NCBI GenBank assembly: GCA_903919145.1
Contig: CAIXGW010000368.1
Location: forward strand, 1 to 42,143
Source of the DNA: an uncultured Myxococcales bacterium
GTDB taxonomy: Bacteria; Myxococcota_A; UBA9042
Length of the DNA: 42,143 bases
Direction of reading: 5' to 3'
The translations under genes were made by a program, and so were the position numbers. Position 1 is the first letter of the stretch. The number at the start of each line of letters is the position of its first letter. The notes under the pieces are model-generated. The model made no database searches, was not told the DNA's origin, and saw only the letters and a program-made list of their open reading frames with translations. Of this stretch, positions 14,703 through 23,225 are shown piece by piece.

Positions 14703-15532
14703 GCGCGCAGCAACAACGCATGGGTGTGGCAGCGTGGATAGCCGTCGCTCTTGCAGCCGCCATCCTAGGCCTGTTGATTGCCGCGCCCATGGCGATGGTG
14801 GTGGGGCAGGCGTTTTCTAAGGGGCTTGGCGGCTGGTGGCAGGCCGTGACGGATGAGGAGACCCTGCGCGCGCTGCGCCTGACCGCGGTAGTGGCGCTCG
14901 TCGCCGTACCGATCAACACCCTCGGCGGCCTAGCTGCGGCCTGGTGGATCGCGCGGTTTCGCTTTCCCGGCAGGCGCTTGGCCGTGGCGCTGCTGGACTT
15001 GCCGCTGTCTGTGTCGCCGGTGGTGGCCGGCTTGCTGTTTGTGCTGCTGTTTGGCACCCAAGGTTGGTGGGGGCAGTGGCTACAGGCCCGCGACATCAAG
15101 GTACTTTTCGCGGTTCCAGGCATCGCCCTGGCGACATTGTTTGTCACGCTGCCGATGGTCGCTCGCGAGCTGCTGCCGCTGCTGCAAAGCCAGGGATCTG
15201 ACGCGGACTGGGCGGCCGTGACGCTGGGCGCCAGTGGCCGGCAGCTGTTTTGGTGGGTGGTTTTTCCGCGCATGCGCTGGGCGGTCCTGTATGGCGTGTT
15301 GCTGACGGCGGCGCGGGCGCTTGGCGAGTTTGGCGCCGTCAGCGTGGTGTCTGGCCATATCCGCGGTGAGACCAACACGTTGCCGCTGCACATCGAAGTG
15401 CTCTATGCCGAATATCACTCGCAACAGGCCTTTGCCGCTTCGAGTCTGCTGGTGCTAGCCGGCCTGCTGGCGCTGGTGGTAAGGCGGGTGGTGGCAGCGC
15501 GCCTGCCCAAGGGAGCCCCGCATGTCCATTGA
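14699..15532 (+). CDS. cysW: Sulfate/thiosulfate ABC transporter permease CysW
   Basis: 277 residues, about six membrane helices. Signature [25 protein letters not shown] (about 176-200) and [35 protein letters not shown], the latter characteristic of CysW. Overlaps cysT by 4 bp and cysA by 11 bp, so stoichiometric coupled translation is likely. Inner-membrane partner of CysT. Confidence 0.93.
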   Translation: MSAQQQRMGVAAWIAVALAAAILGLLIAAPMAMVVGQAFSKGLGGWWQAVTDEETLRALRLTAVVALVAVPINTLGGLAAAWWIARFRFPGRRLAVALLDLPLSVSPVVAGLLFVLLFGTQGWWGQWLQARDIKVLFAVPGIALATLFVTLPMVARELLPLLQSQGSDADWAAVTLGASGRQLFWWVVFPRMRWAVLYGVLLTAARALGEFGAVSVVSGHIRGETNTLPLHIEVLYAEYHSQQAFAASSLLVLAGLLALVVRRVVAARLPKGAPHVH

Positions 15533-16574
15533 AGTTTCTGGCCTAGTGCGGCGGTTTGGCAGCCACCCTGCGCTGGACAACGTGTCTCTGCACGTCGGCG
15601 ATGGCGAGCTGGTGGCGCTGCTTGGGCCCTCTGGGTCGGGCAAGACCACACTGCTGCGGGCGATCGCCGGCCTGGAACCGCTGGACGCTGGGCGCGTCAC
15701 CTATGACGGCGTCGATGTAACCGACGCCCCGGCTCGCATGCGCGGCGTGGGCTTTGTGTTTCAGCACTATGCGCTGTTTGGCCACCTGGACGTGCACGAG
15801 AACGTGGCCTTTGCCCTGCGCGTCCGCAAGCGGCCCGATGCCGAAGTCCGAGCACGGGTTGCTGAATTACTGGATCTGGTCCAGCTGGGCGGCTTTGCGG
15901 ACCGCTACCCGGATCAGCTGTCTGGCGGGCAGCGGCAACGGGTGGCGCTCGCGCGGGCGTTGGCTGCGGAGCCGCGGGTGCTGCTGCTAGACGAGCCGTT
16001 TTCGGCCCTGGACGCCCAGGTGCGCAAGGACCTGCGCCGCTGGTTGCGCAGCCTGCACGACCGGATCCGCACGACCTGCTTGTTTGTGACCCACGACCAG
16101 GAAGAGGCCTTTGAGCTAGCCGACCGGGTGGTGGTCTTTCACAAGGGCCGCATTGAACAGGATGGGCCGCCGCGGCAGGTGTGGCGGCAGCCATCGAGCG
16201 CGTTTGTCCTGCAGTTTCTGGGCCATGTCAATCTGATGTCTGGTGAGCGCCGCGGTGGTCAGTGGGTCGGCCCCGGCGACCTGCGCTGGCTGGGAGCGCC
16301 TCAGGGGCCAGACGTGGCCGAGGGGCCCGCGGTGCTCGGCGTGAGACACCGCGACCTGGCGGTGCGCTTGAGCGCGCAGGCTGGGCCCACGGACTGGCCA
16401 GTTACAGTAGAGAGGATTGCAACCAGCGGATGGCGCAGCGAGCTGCAATTGCGCTTGACCAATGGTGAGTTGCTCACTGCCGAAGTGAGCGGCGATGAAT
16501 TGGATGAGCTGGCCCTGCGTACCGGCGATGCAGCAGCCGTCTGGGTGCGCCACGGCTACCTATTTGCCGCCTGA
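15522..16574 (+). CDS. cysA: Sulfate/thiosulfate ABC transporter ATPase CysA
   Basis: 350 residues. Walker A GPSGSGKT (about 34-41), Q-loop [12 protein letters not shown] signature [16 protein letters not shown] (~132-147), Walker [16 protein letters not shown]-loop [15 protein letters not shown]. The C-terminal ~110 residues form the regulatory TOBE-like region seen in CysA/ModC-type ATPases, beginning after [15 protein letters not shown] lies upstream of the ATG at 15522. Drives import through CysT/CysW. Nothing is missing, so the importer should be functional. Confidence 0.93.
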   Translation: MSIEVSGLVRRFGSHPALDNVSLHVGDGELVALLGPSGSGKTTLLRAIAGLEPLDAGRVTYDGVDVTDAPARMRGVGFVFQHYALFGHLDVHENVAFALRVRKRPDAEVRARVAELLDLVQLGGFADRYPDQLSGGQRQRVALARALAAEPRVLLLDEPFSALDAQVRKDLRRWLRSLHDRIRTTCLFVTHDQEEAFELADRVVVFHKGRIEQDGPPRQVWRQPSSAFVLQFLGHVNLMSGERRGGQWVGPGDLRWLGAPQGPDVAEGPAVLGVRHRDLAVRLSAQAGPTDWPVTVERIATSGWRSELQLRLTNGELLTAEVSGDELDELALRTGDAAAVWVRHGYLFAA

Positions 16575-16589
16575 GCCAAGAGAGGCGCC

Positions 16590-17588
16590 GTGACCCGCAA
16601 ACACCCCCATCCGCCGGACTGGCCAGACATCGTCGGTGCCCACAGCGGGCTTCGCGAAACGCTCGCCTTGGTCGAAGGCGTGGCCGCCACCGATGTCCCG
16701 GTGCTCATCTTGGGCGAGACGGGCTCTGGCAAAGAGCTGATTGCCCGCGCCGTTCACGAGCGCTCGCCGCGCCACCGCGGGCCGTTGGTGCGGGTGAACT
16801 GCGGGGCGATCCCGACTGAACTCATTGACTCCGAGCTGTTTGGCCACGAGCGCGGCAGCTTCACCGGGGCCGTGCAGACCCGCCGCGGCTGGTTTGAACG
16901 GGCCCACGGGGGCACGCTGTTTCTCGATGAAATTGGCGAGCTGCCTCTGGCCGCTCAGGTGCGGCTGCTGCGGGTGCTGCAAGACGGCAGCTTTGAGCGG
17001 GTGGGCGGCAGCGAGGCCCTGCGGGCCGATGTGCGGGTGGTGGCGGCGACGCACCGCGACTTGCCTGCGATGGTCGATCAAGGATCGTTTCGCGCCGATC
17101 TGTGGTTCCGCATCAGCGTGTTTCCGCTGCAGTTGCCGCCGCTGCGCCAGCGCCTGGGCGACCTGCAAGCCCTGGCAGAGCACTTTGCCGAGCACGCCTC
17201 CCACCGCTTCCACATGGCCAACATGCCCGTGTCTGCTGCGGATTTAGAACGCTTGCGAACCCACTCTTGGCCGGGCAATGTGCGCGAGCTGGCTGCCGTC
17301 ATCGAGCGCGCGGTGTTGCTGGGGCGCGGCGAGCGCCTGGCCTTGGCAGAGTCGTTGGCCCTGGCGTTGCCGCTGCGCCCGCCGCCGGTCGAGCAGATAG
17401 TGGCTCGCCAGGCGGCAGACGAGTCGCTGGAGAAGGCACAAGTGCGGGCTATCCAAGACGCGCTGCAGGCCGCGCATGGTCGCATCGAAGGGCCTGAAGG
17501 CGCGGCAGCTCGCCTGGGCATCAATCCGCACACATTGCGCTCGCGGATGCGCAAATTCGGTCTGGATTGGGCCAAGTTTCGCGCGTAA
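16590..17588 (+). CDS. Sigma-54-dependent transcriptional activator without a sensor domain
   Basis: 332 residues from GTG 16590 (GAGAGG upstream; 15 bp after cysA, same operon). AAA+ domain: Walker A GETGSGKE (42-49), sigma-54 contact loop GSFTGA (89-94; GAFTGA in most members), Walker [11 protein letters not shown] (Asp113-Glu114), and Arg-finger region [21 protein letters not shown]-terminal Fis-type helix-turn-helix [20 protein letters not shown] (about 300-320). The AAA+ domain starts within the first 15 residues, so there is no receiver, GAF or PAS domain. Activity is probably set by its expression level or by a partner protein. SfnR-type activators of sulfur metabolism in pseudomonads have the same build, so a sulfur-starvation role is plausible. 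A sigma-54 promoter lies directly downstream. Confidence 0.9.
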   Translation: MTRKHPHPPDWPDIVGAHSGLRETLALVEGVAATDVPVLILGETGSGKELIARAVHERSPRHRGPLVRVNCGAIPTELIDSELFGHERGSFTGAVQTRRGWFERAHGGTLFLDEIGELPLAAQVRLLRVLQDGSFERVGGSEALRADVRVVAATHRDLPAMVDQGSFRADLWFRISVFPLQLPPLRQRLGDLQALAEHFAEHASHRFHMANMPVSAADLERLRTHSWPGNVRELAAVIERAVLLGRGERLALAESLALALPLRPPPVEQIVARQAADESLEKAQVRAIQDALQAAHGRIEGPEGAAARLGINPHTLRSRMRKFGLDWAKFRA

Positions 17589-17631
17589 CCCTCAAGACCT
17601 AAGCAACCCAGCGTATTTGGTCAGCGGCGAT

Positions 17632-17691
17632 GTGCCCCCCGGTGGGCGCACTCAACCGCGATGCTTCCTGGGACCCGTGACGGGCCACGGG
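17632..17691 (+). promoter_or_regulatory. Candidate enhancer (upstream activating) sites
   Basis: Two dyads, 17632-17651 (GTGCC...GGCGCAC, imperfect) and 17674-17691 (CCCGTG, 6-base gap, CACGGG, perfect), lie about 75-135 bp upstream of the sigma-54 -24 element. That is the usual distance for enhancer-binding activators. By eye only; the second could instead be a hairpin after the activator gene. Confidence 0.4.
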
Positions 17692-17764
17692 CCGGCGACC
17701 CGAGTTGGCACTAGCCGCGCAGACAATCCCTAACAAAACAAGCACACCAGCCAATCTGTGAATC

Positions 17765-17782
17765 TTGGCACGGCAGTTGCAG
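17765..17782 (+). promoter_or_regulatory. Sigma-54 promoter
   Basis: TTGGCACGGCAGTTGCAG fits the consensus TGGCACG-N4-TTGCW without a mismatch. The invariant GG is at 17767-17768 and GC at 17779-17780. Predicted transcription start is near 17792, giving a leader of about 120 bases before the ATG at 17914. A weaker look-alike at 17705 (TTGGCAC, then GCGCA) lacks the TT of the -12 element. Confidence 0.88.
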
Positions 17783-17792
17783 TACTTGTGGA

Positions 17793-17868
17793 GACCGGTC
17801 TGCGTCGGACCGGTCGCCCGCTGCGACCCTACCCTCCTCCCGGGCTCCCGCGCTGGGGTCGCAGCGGG
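17793..17868 (+). other. Two hairpins in the 5' leader of the sigma-54 transcript
   Basis: Hairpin 1: GACCGGTC at 17793-17800 pairs with 17808-17815 (7-base loop) and would begin one base after the predicted transcript start. Hairpin 2: CCCGCTGCGACCC (17817-17829) pairs perfectly over 13 bp with 17856-17868, loop 26 bases. No T-run follows, so this is not a standard terminator. mRNA 5'-end protection or a regulatory leader are possible roles. Confidence 0.65.
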
Positions 17869-17913
17869 TCCTTATCGAACCTGACGCCGTCTCGGCGCAC
17901 TGGAGTACAGCAC

Positions 17914-19110
17914 ATGACCTATCCATCACCCCACAGGCAGGCCCTGGCGGCGGCACTGACGGCGGCGGCTTGCCTAGCCCCCGCAGCGTCTTTCGCCATC
18001 GCTTGCAAGGACTTGCCCAGCCCCATCTATGGCACTGGGGGCAGCGCCCACAAGACCTTCTTTGGCAAGTACGGCGGGGCCCTGAGCTCGCTGGCCAAGC
18101 CCATCAGCTTGGTGTACCAGGCGCCGGGCGCGTGCGTGGCGATGTCGGCCCTGACGGAAAAAACCAAGGGCGCCGGCCTGCTCACGGGCACGGCGAGCTA
18201 CTGGGACAAGGCTGGCAAGGAGCAGACCTGCGACCTGCCCCTGACGGGCCAGCCGGTCGATTTCGGCGCCATGGGCGTGTTTGCCAGTTCCTGCCCCGGG
18301 GTGCCCAAGAACCCAGACGGCGTGGGCGATTTTCAGGGCGCCATCAACTCTTGGAACCTGTTGGTGCCGGTGGCGTCTAGCCAGCAGTCCATCAGCGCTG
18401 AAGGCGTCTACTTCGTGTTTGGCTTTGGCAAAGCCGGCAAAGTAGAGCCCTGGGTCGATGAAGCCCAATACTACATCCGCAACCCAACCTCTGCCGCGAC
18501 TCTGGCCATCGCTGCTGCGGCCGGCTTGCCTCCCGCCAAGATCATCGGCAAGGACGTCAAGACCAACCAAGGCACAGTGCAGGGGCTGAGCGCATCCACA
18601 AATCCCGAGGCGGCGATTGGCTATACCTCAGGCGAAGTGGCCGATGCCAATCGCAGCGTGGTGCGCACCTTGGCCTACCAGCACACCGGCCAAACCTGCG
18701 GCTACTGGCCGGACTCAAGCGCTACTGCCTTTGACAAGAGCGGCGTGCGAGAGGGCCTCTACTACCTGTGGTCGCCCACCCACCTCTACGCCTACGTGGA
18801 CGCACAGGGCAAGCCAATTCACCCTGAGGTGGCCCAGTTCATCGGCTGGTTCAACGGCAGCCTGGCGGCACCGGACGGCCTAGACGTGCTCAGCTTGCAG
18901 ATTGCCGCTGGCAACATACCCAAATGCGCCATGCACGTATGGCGCGACGGCGACCTAGCCCCCCTGTACAGCTTTCAACCCGACGAACCGTGCGGCTGCT
19001 ATTTCGAAGCCAAGGCCACCGGCGCGACAACCTGCAAGGCCTGCAAGACGAATTCCGACTGCGACGCCAGCAACCCAACGTGCCGTTACGGCTATTGCGA
19101 GGTGAAGTGA
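17914..19110 (+). CDS. Exported PstS-like substrate-binding protein with Cys-rich tail
   Basis: 398 residues from ATG 17914 (GGAG nine bases upstream). Signal peptide 1-28 ends near AASFA. The mature start YGTGGSAHKTFF and LSSLAKPISLVYQAPGACVAM resemble PstS-type periplasmic anion-binding proteins. YYIRNPTSAATLAIAAAAGLP corresponds to the second ligand loop region, though the canonical phosphate residues are not all recognisable. Three Cys pairs and a C-terminal cap CKTNSDCDASNPTCRYGYC add disulfides, unusual for this fold. No cognate ABC permease follows; instead an outer-membrane porin and a TonB system do, so it may hand its ligand to the CysTWA importer. First gene after the sigma-54 promoter. 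Ligand unproven. Confidence 0.7.
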   Translation: MTYPSPHRQALAAALTAAACLAPAASFAIACKDLPSPIYGTGGSAHKTFFGKYGGALSSLAKPISLVYQAPGACVAMSALTEKTKGAGLLTGTASYWDKAGKEQTCDLPLTGQPVDFGAMGVFASSCPGVPKNPDGVGDFQGAINSWNLLVPVASSQQSISAEGVYFVFGFGKAGKVEPWVDEAQYYIRNPTSAATLAIAAAAGLPPAKIIGKDVKTNQGTVQGLSASTNPEAAIGYTSGEVADANRSVVRTLAYQHTGQTCGYWPDSSATAFDKSGVREGLYYLWSPTHLYAYVDAQGKPIHPEVAQFIGWFNGSLAAPDGLDVLSLQIAAGNIPKCAMHVWRDGDLAPLYSFQPDEPCGCYFEAKATGATTCKACKTNSDCDASNPTCRYGYCEVK

Positions 19111-19634
19111 TGCGCACTACCAACTACCTAGGATGGGCCTCTGCCGTGGCTCTGGGCTGGCTCGCCGCTGGCTGCCAGGAAGAGGGCGCTACCGCCGTCA
19201 AGAAGGTCAGCGTCAGCAGCGACGCAGCCGATACCGCAAGCCAAGACGGCTTGACCGGCGAGACCACAGCCCCCGACGGGCAATCGGCCGATACCGCGAC
19301 GGACACCGCTGGCGAGACCCAGGCCGCGGATGGGCAAGCGTCCGATGCCGCTACGGACAGTGTAGGCGACACCGCGTTGCCCGACGCAGCGACTGCGACC
19401 GCGGATTCCTCTAACCCCGCGGATGCAGCGGATAGCGCTGACACGGCTGCCCAGGACACGGCCAAAACCGACTCGACGGCCAATTGCGTAGGCGCCAAGG
19501 GCTGCTACTCGTGCCCGCCCAAGACCAACAGCGAGTTGCTCAACCAGTGCACTGGCAACGCTTGCACTGCTTTTGACAACGCCAAGCGCCTGCCCCTGCT
19601 GGGTGTCGGTGGCAAGCTGCCGCCGCTGCCGTAG
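19110..19634 (+). CDS. Small lipoprotein with long Asp/Thr/Ala linker
   Basis: 174 residues. Start codon overlaps the previous stop (TGATG at 19108-19112). Lipobox LAAGC (Cys22), then about 100 residues of Asp/Thr/Ala/Ser low-complexity linker made of imperfect ADTATDTAGETQAADGQ-type repeats. A short C-terminal head has four Cys (NCVGAKGCYSCPPK, NQCTGNAC) and ends GGKLPPLP. The layout suggests a tethered small binding or docking module. No family recognised. Co-transcribed with the binding protein and the porin. Confidence 0.7.
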   Translation: MRTTNYLGWASAVALGWLAAGCQEEGATAVKKVSVSSDAADTASQDGLTGETTAPDGQSADTATDTAGETQAADGQASDAATDSVGDTALPDAATATADSSNPADAADSADTAAQDTAKTDSTANCVGAKGCYSCPPKTNSELLNQCTGNACTAFDNAKRLPLLGVGGKLPPLP

Positions 19635-19655
19635 CGGCAACCCAGCCTATGATCC

Positions 19656-19661
19656 AGGAGG
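19656..19661 (+). promoter_or_regulatory. Shine-Dalgarno site that sets the porin start
   Basis: AGGAGG lies inside the frame that begins at ATG 19649, five bases before GTG 19667. The site therefore favours the GTG over the ATG, and the GTG start also gives the more usual signal peptide. Confidence 0.65.
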
Positions 19662-19666
19662 TGGTG

Positions 19667-21010
19667 GTGACTAGAGGCGACCGTGTGTCCCTAGCCGTTG
19701 CAGGATGTGCCCTCTTTCTAGCAGCAGCGCCTGCCCAGGCTTCGCCTGCGGTCGAGCTGCCCGCGTCGGCGAGCTCAGCCGTGGCGACGGCGGGGCACAC
19801 CTTGCCCCCCGACGACGCTCCGCGCGCCGCCACCTCCTTGAGGCTGACGTGGTCTGGCTACCTGCAGCCGCAGTACCAGCTGGACCAGCTGTCGCAAGAT
19901 GAGCTGACCCCCGACGGCCACCCGCTCAACCAGGACCGCTTTTCTGTTCGGCGCGGCAGGCTGCGTGGCACGGCAAGGGGGACCCTCTCGCAGTCCCATG
20001 TTTGGCAGGCTGTTTTGGAGTTCGACGGCAGCACGACCCACGGTCCCCAGGCCAGTGTCCGCCGCGCCCAGGTCAGCTGGCAGTGGCAGCCTGACGGCGA
20101 CCGCGAGCCGCAGCTGGCCGTGACAGCTGGACTCACCGGGATTCCCTTTGGCGCGGAGCTGCGCACGGCTCCAGACCGTCTGCCGTTCCTGGAGCGCAGC
20201 GCTGGGTCGCAGGCCTGGTTCACCGGCCCGGTGGACACTGGCGCGCGGCTCCACGGCGCTCTTGGGTGGTTTCGCTTCGATCTGGCGGTGATGGGCGGCA
20301 CTCCGCTGGATGACCGCGCGGCTACCCTGGCCGAAGATGCCGTGGCGGCCCCCGACGTGGTGGGTCGGATTGGCTTGGAAGCCCAGATTTCCAGCGGTTG
20401 GCAGCTGACTGCCGGCCTGTCTGCCTTGACGGGCAAGGGGTTTTCGCCCGGCACGCCAGCGAGCAAGGCCCAAGTCGCCTGGCAGGACTTCAACGACAAC
20501 GGCCTGCTCGACAGCGGCGAGCTGGTGGCCCTGCCCGCCCTAGCCCAGCGACCCTCCGAGACTTTTGAGCGCTGGGCTGTAGGTGCGGATCTGACTGCCA
20601 TTTTGCAGAGTTCGGCCGGCGTCACCCTGATAAGCGCCGAGGCAGCCCTGGGCAGCAACATGGACCGCGGGCTGTTTGTCGCTGACCCGATTGGCAGCGG
20701 CCTGGACCAGCGCAGCGCCCTAGCCGTCGTCAGCATCGTCCAGCGATTGCCGCGGTGGGCCAGCTTCGGCGTGCGCGCGGCCCTGTACCGTCCCGACCTG
20801 GACTGGCTCGATCCCCGGCGCGGCGAATTGTGGCCGGTGGACCAGCGCTTTGACGTGTTGGCGCCGCAGCTGACTTGGCACTTCAACGCCGATGCCCAGC
20901 TACAGGCTGAGCTGCAGCTGATCGACGACCGGCTGGGCCGCGACCTAGCCGGGCAGCCAGTCGACGCCGCCAACAACCGCCTGAGCCTGCGCGGCCAGCT
21001 GCGCTTCTGA
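19667..21010 (+). CDS. Outer-membrane porin, OprO/OprP-like
   Basis: 447 residues from GTG 19667 (alternatives GTG 19664, ATG 19649). Signal peptide VSLAVAGCALFLAAAPAQAS. The N-terminal part shows the porin O/P hallmark: WSGYLQPQYQLDQ, then FSVRRGRLRGTARGTL and AVLEFDG, with alternating strands throughout. A segment FNDNGLLDSGELVALP looks like a Ca-type DxNxNGxxD loop. The last residues LSLRGQLRF end in Phe, as expected for BAM-assembled barrels. The OprO/P family forms trimeric anion-selective pores (phosphate, polyphosphate); sulfate or another oxyanion would fit the neighbourhood better. Third gene of the sigma-54 unit. Confidence 0.75.
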   Translation: MTRGDRVSLAVAGCALFLAAAPAQASPAVELPASASSAVATAGHTLPPDDAPRAATSLRLTWSGYLQPQYQLDQLSQDELTPDGHPLNQDRFSVRRGRLRGTARGTLSQSHVWQAVLEFDGSTTHGPQASVRRAQVSWQWQPDGDREPQLAVTAGLTGIPFGAELRTAPDRLPFLERSAGSQAWFTGPVDTGARLHGALGWFRFDLAVMGGTPLDDRAATLAEDAVAAPDVVGRIGLEAQISSGWQLTAGLSALTGKGFSPGTPASKAQVAWQDFNDNGLLDSGELVALPALAQRPSETFERWAVGADLTAILQSSAGVTLISAEAALGSNMDRGLFVADPIGSGLDQRSALAVVSIVQRLPRWASFGVRAALYRPDLDWLDPRRGELWPVDQRFDVLAPQLTWHFNADAQLQAELQLIDDRLGRDLAGQPVDAANNRLSLRGQLRF

Positions 21011-21018
21011 GGGGAATC

Positions 21019-21960
21019 ATGCCCAAGTCTGCTAGTAGCTGGGGAATTGCCATCGCGTGTGCGGCGGCTGCAAGCGCGGCCGGGTGCGGCGTCGAGGTCG
21101 ATGTCGCGGTCGACGAGCCGATCCAAGTTGAGGGGGCGACCTTCAAAGTGGGTGCGCTAGCTGCCCCTCCGGCTACCGTCAGCGACGCGAAACTGCAGGT
21201 GACCGCGGTAGAACTGGCTACAGGTATCGTCGGGCCGGGCGAGCGGCGCGCCTTGGCGGGTCGGTCTGGGGACTCCGCCCACGCTCTGGCCGTGCAGTTG
21301 GTTGATCACGGTACTGGGTATTGGATGCTCCCTGTGGCCGGCTTGGATCCGCAGTTTCCCGGCGAACGCAGCTGGACTGCGCAGTTGGCGATGGGCCAAG
21401 GGGTTGCGGCTGGCCTGCAGAAGCTGCGCCTGGCGGTGTTGGACGGCACAGGCGCGGCCGGACCTAGCCGCGACGTGCAGATCTGCGTGCCACCGCCTTG
21501 GCCAGACAACCTCAACGCTTGCGACCCGACGCTGGAGCCGCCAGCTGCCATTTTGGCCCTGGAGTTCGACCGCCCGGCAGACGTCGACGTGGAAGTGCGC
21601 CGGCCCAACGGCACCTGGGTGGGCGGAAAGGGCCTGGGGGCAAGCGGCAAAGCCACACCTGAGGTCTACCTGGACCGCGATGCCGGCGCCGGCTGCCACC
21701 TGGACTCGCGGTTGCGCGAGCACCTGGTGTGGTCGCAACCCTTGGCGAGCGGGACGTGGGGCCTGCACGTGCGCCTGCACAGCGCCTGCGGCGAACAGGC
21801 GGTGCGCTGGCAGCTGCGGTTGCTGAGCAAGCAGCCGGGCGCAGCGCCCAAGACGTGGCAGCTGGTAGAGCTGGGCAAATGGCAAGGCCAACTGCTGGCA
21901 GGCCAGGCGGACGGCGGCAAGGGCGCTGCACTGCGGGTCGGCGAGCTGCAGGTCGACTAA
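21019..21960 (+). CDS. Lipoprotein of the TonB cluster, unknown function
   Basis: 313 residues. Lipobox SAAGC (Cys23), followed directly by an acidic strand VEVDVAVDEP. Beta-rich throughout. Residues ~185-210 read FDRPADVDVEVRRPNGTWVGG, reminiscent of YfaP/DUF2135-type jelly-roll modules (DxDLxVxxPxG), with a later YLDRDAGAGCHLDSR. Starts 8 bp after the porin stop and precedes exbB by 39 bp. Because it sits between porin and TonB genes, a surface lipoprotein helping ligand capture is a reasonable inference, but nothing in the sequence proves it. Confidence 0.65.
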   Translation: MPKSASSWGIAIACAAAASAAGCGVEVDVAVDEPIQVEGATFKVGALAAPPATVSDAKLQVTAVELATGIVGPGERRALAGRSGDSAHALAVQLVDHGTGYWMLPVAGLDPQFPGERSWTAQLAMGQGVAAGLQKLRLAVLDGTGAAGPSRDVQICVPPPWPDNLNACDPTLEPPAAILALEFDRPADVDVEVRRPNGTWVGGKGLGASGKATPEVYLDRDAGAGCHLDSRLREHLVWSQPLASGTWGLHVRLHSACGEQAVRWQLRLLSKQPGAAPKTWQLVELGKWQGQLLAGQADGGKGAALRVGELQVD

Positions 21961-21999
21961 AGACGGGACCGCCCAGGTGCGGCGCTGGAGAGGCAAGAC

Positions 22000-22695
22000 A
22001 TGGATATTGTACAGTCCTTAAGCAAGATCGCCCTGTTTGGCTCGGCCTGGGTGCTGTGGGTGCTGATGGGCCTGAGCGTGCTGTCGCTGGCGGTCGCGGC
22101 GGATCGCTGGTGGTTCTTTCGCCGCAATGATCAGGCGGCGCGCGCCACTAGCCAGGCCCTGCTGGCGTTCTTGAGAGCCGCAGACCTCGACAAAGCCCTT
22201 CACCTGCTAGCCCAAGACCAGTCTGCGCAGGGTCAGGTGTTGGCGCTGGCTTCCGGCCGCACGGCACAGGGTCCAGAGGCCTTTGCCGACGCGCTAGAGG
22301 GTGAGAATGCCCGGGTCCGGCCACAGCTGGAGCGCGGCCTCAATCTGTTGGGGACCATTGGCAACAACGCGCCGTTCATCGGGCTTTTCGGCACCGTGCT
22401 CGGCGTCATTGAGGCGTTTCACCACTTAACCCTAGGCAGCGAACAGGCGATGGGGATGGTGATGAACGGCATTGCCGAGGCGTTGGTGGCAACGGCCGTC
22501 GGCATCTTCGTGGCCCTGCCCGCGGTGGTGGCCTACAACGTCTTTACCAAGCAAGTCGCGCTGATCGATAACGACATCGCTGCGACCGGCAAGCTGATCT
22601 CGGCGGTGCTGCGCTCGCGGCAACACGCTGAAAACGCGGCTGGCGTGTCGCGGATCAGAGTGGCGGGCCCGGAGCGGTCGGCACAAACGGCGTAG
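22000..22695 (+). CDS. exbB: ExbB/TolQ-family proton channel subunit
   Basis: 231 residues with three membrane helices (about 12-35, 125-150, 165-190). The MotA/TolQ/ExbB signature is clear: LNLLGTIGNNAPFIGLFGTV followed by LGVIEAF, and GIAEALVATAVGIFVALPAV. GAGAGG precedes the ATG. With ExbD it forms the inner-membrane motor that uses the proton gradient to energise TonB. A dedicated copy next to TonB and a receptor, rather than Tol genes, identifies it as ExbB. Confidence 0.92.
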   Translation: MDIVQSLSKIALFGSAWVLWVLMGLSVLSLAVAADRWWFFRRNDQAARATSQALLAFLRAADLDKALHLLAQDQSAQGQVLALASGRTAQGPEAFADALEGENARVRPQLERGLNLLGTIGNNAPFIGLFGTVLGVIEAFHHLTLGSEQAMGMVMNGIAEALVATAVGIFVALPAVVAYNVFTKQVALIDNDIAATGKLISAVLRSRQHAENAAGVSRIRVAGPERSAQTA

Positions 22696-22769
22696 TTTGG
22701 CGGCAGTCCCCTGTTGTCGCGGCGTGGTCAGGCTTTGACGGTCCGCCCCACTTCTTTCCCGAGGAATCC

Positions 22770-23186
22770 ATGGCTGGTTCAGCGCACAGCGGCAAAGGCC
22801 CAATTACCGGCATCAACATCACCCCCATGGTCGATGTGATGCTGGTTCTGCTGGTGATTTTGATGGTCTCGGCCAACTTCATGGTGCAAAAGCAGATTCG
22901 CATCGACCTGCCCAAGGCCAAGAGCGGCGAGTCCAGCGCCGGACCTGCGGCACCGCCATCGGCCGTGACGGTGACCAAAGACGGCCAGATTCACTTGGGC
23001 GATCAGCCAGTCAGTGCCAAAGAGCTGGCGGAAAAGCTGGTGGCGCTTGCGCGCCGCGACGCCGAGACCACGCTGGTGGTCAGTGCCGACAAGGACGCCG
23101 GGCATGGCAAGGTCGTCGAAGTCTTGGACATTGCCCGCAGCGCTGGATTGCGGAGGTTTGCCGTCACCGTAGAGGCCCAGCGATGA
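22770..23186 (+). CDS. exbD: ExbD/TolR-family motor subunit
   Basis: 138 residues. Single N-terminal membrane helix with the essential Asp in NITPMVDVMLVLLVILMV (Asp22), then a periplasmic domain (QIRIDLPKAKS, VSADKDAGHGKVVEVLDIAR). GAGGAATCC precedes the ATG. Overlaps tonB by 4 bp (ATGA). Confidence 0.92.
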   Translation: MAGSAHSGKGPITGINITPMVDVMLVLLVILMVSANFMVQKQIRIDLPKAKSGESSAGPAAPPSAVTVTKDGQIHLGDQPVSAKELAEKLVALARRDAETTLVVSADKDAGHGKVVEVLDIARSAGLRRFAVTVEAQR

Positions 23187-23225
23187 GGGCACCAGCGATG
23201 AAGGCGCCACCGATGAGGGCACCAG
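23181..23225 (+). repeat. Three 15-bp tandem repeats, each with an in-frame ATG, at the tonB start
   Basis: Units start at 23181, 23196 and 23211. The first and third are identical (CGATGAGGGCACCAG); the second differs at three positions. They encode MRAPA, MKAPP and MRAPA, so tonB has three possible start codons 15 bp apart. Confidence 0.85.

Noticed and set aside
17705..17722. Second sigma-54 promoter
   Set aside because: Has TTGGCAC but GCGCA where TTGCA is needed; probably chance.
19858..21126. Minus-strand open frame of 422 codons opposite the porin
   Set aside because: Ser/Arg/Pro-rich shadow; the porin reading has a signal peptide, strands and terminal Phe.
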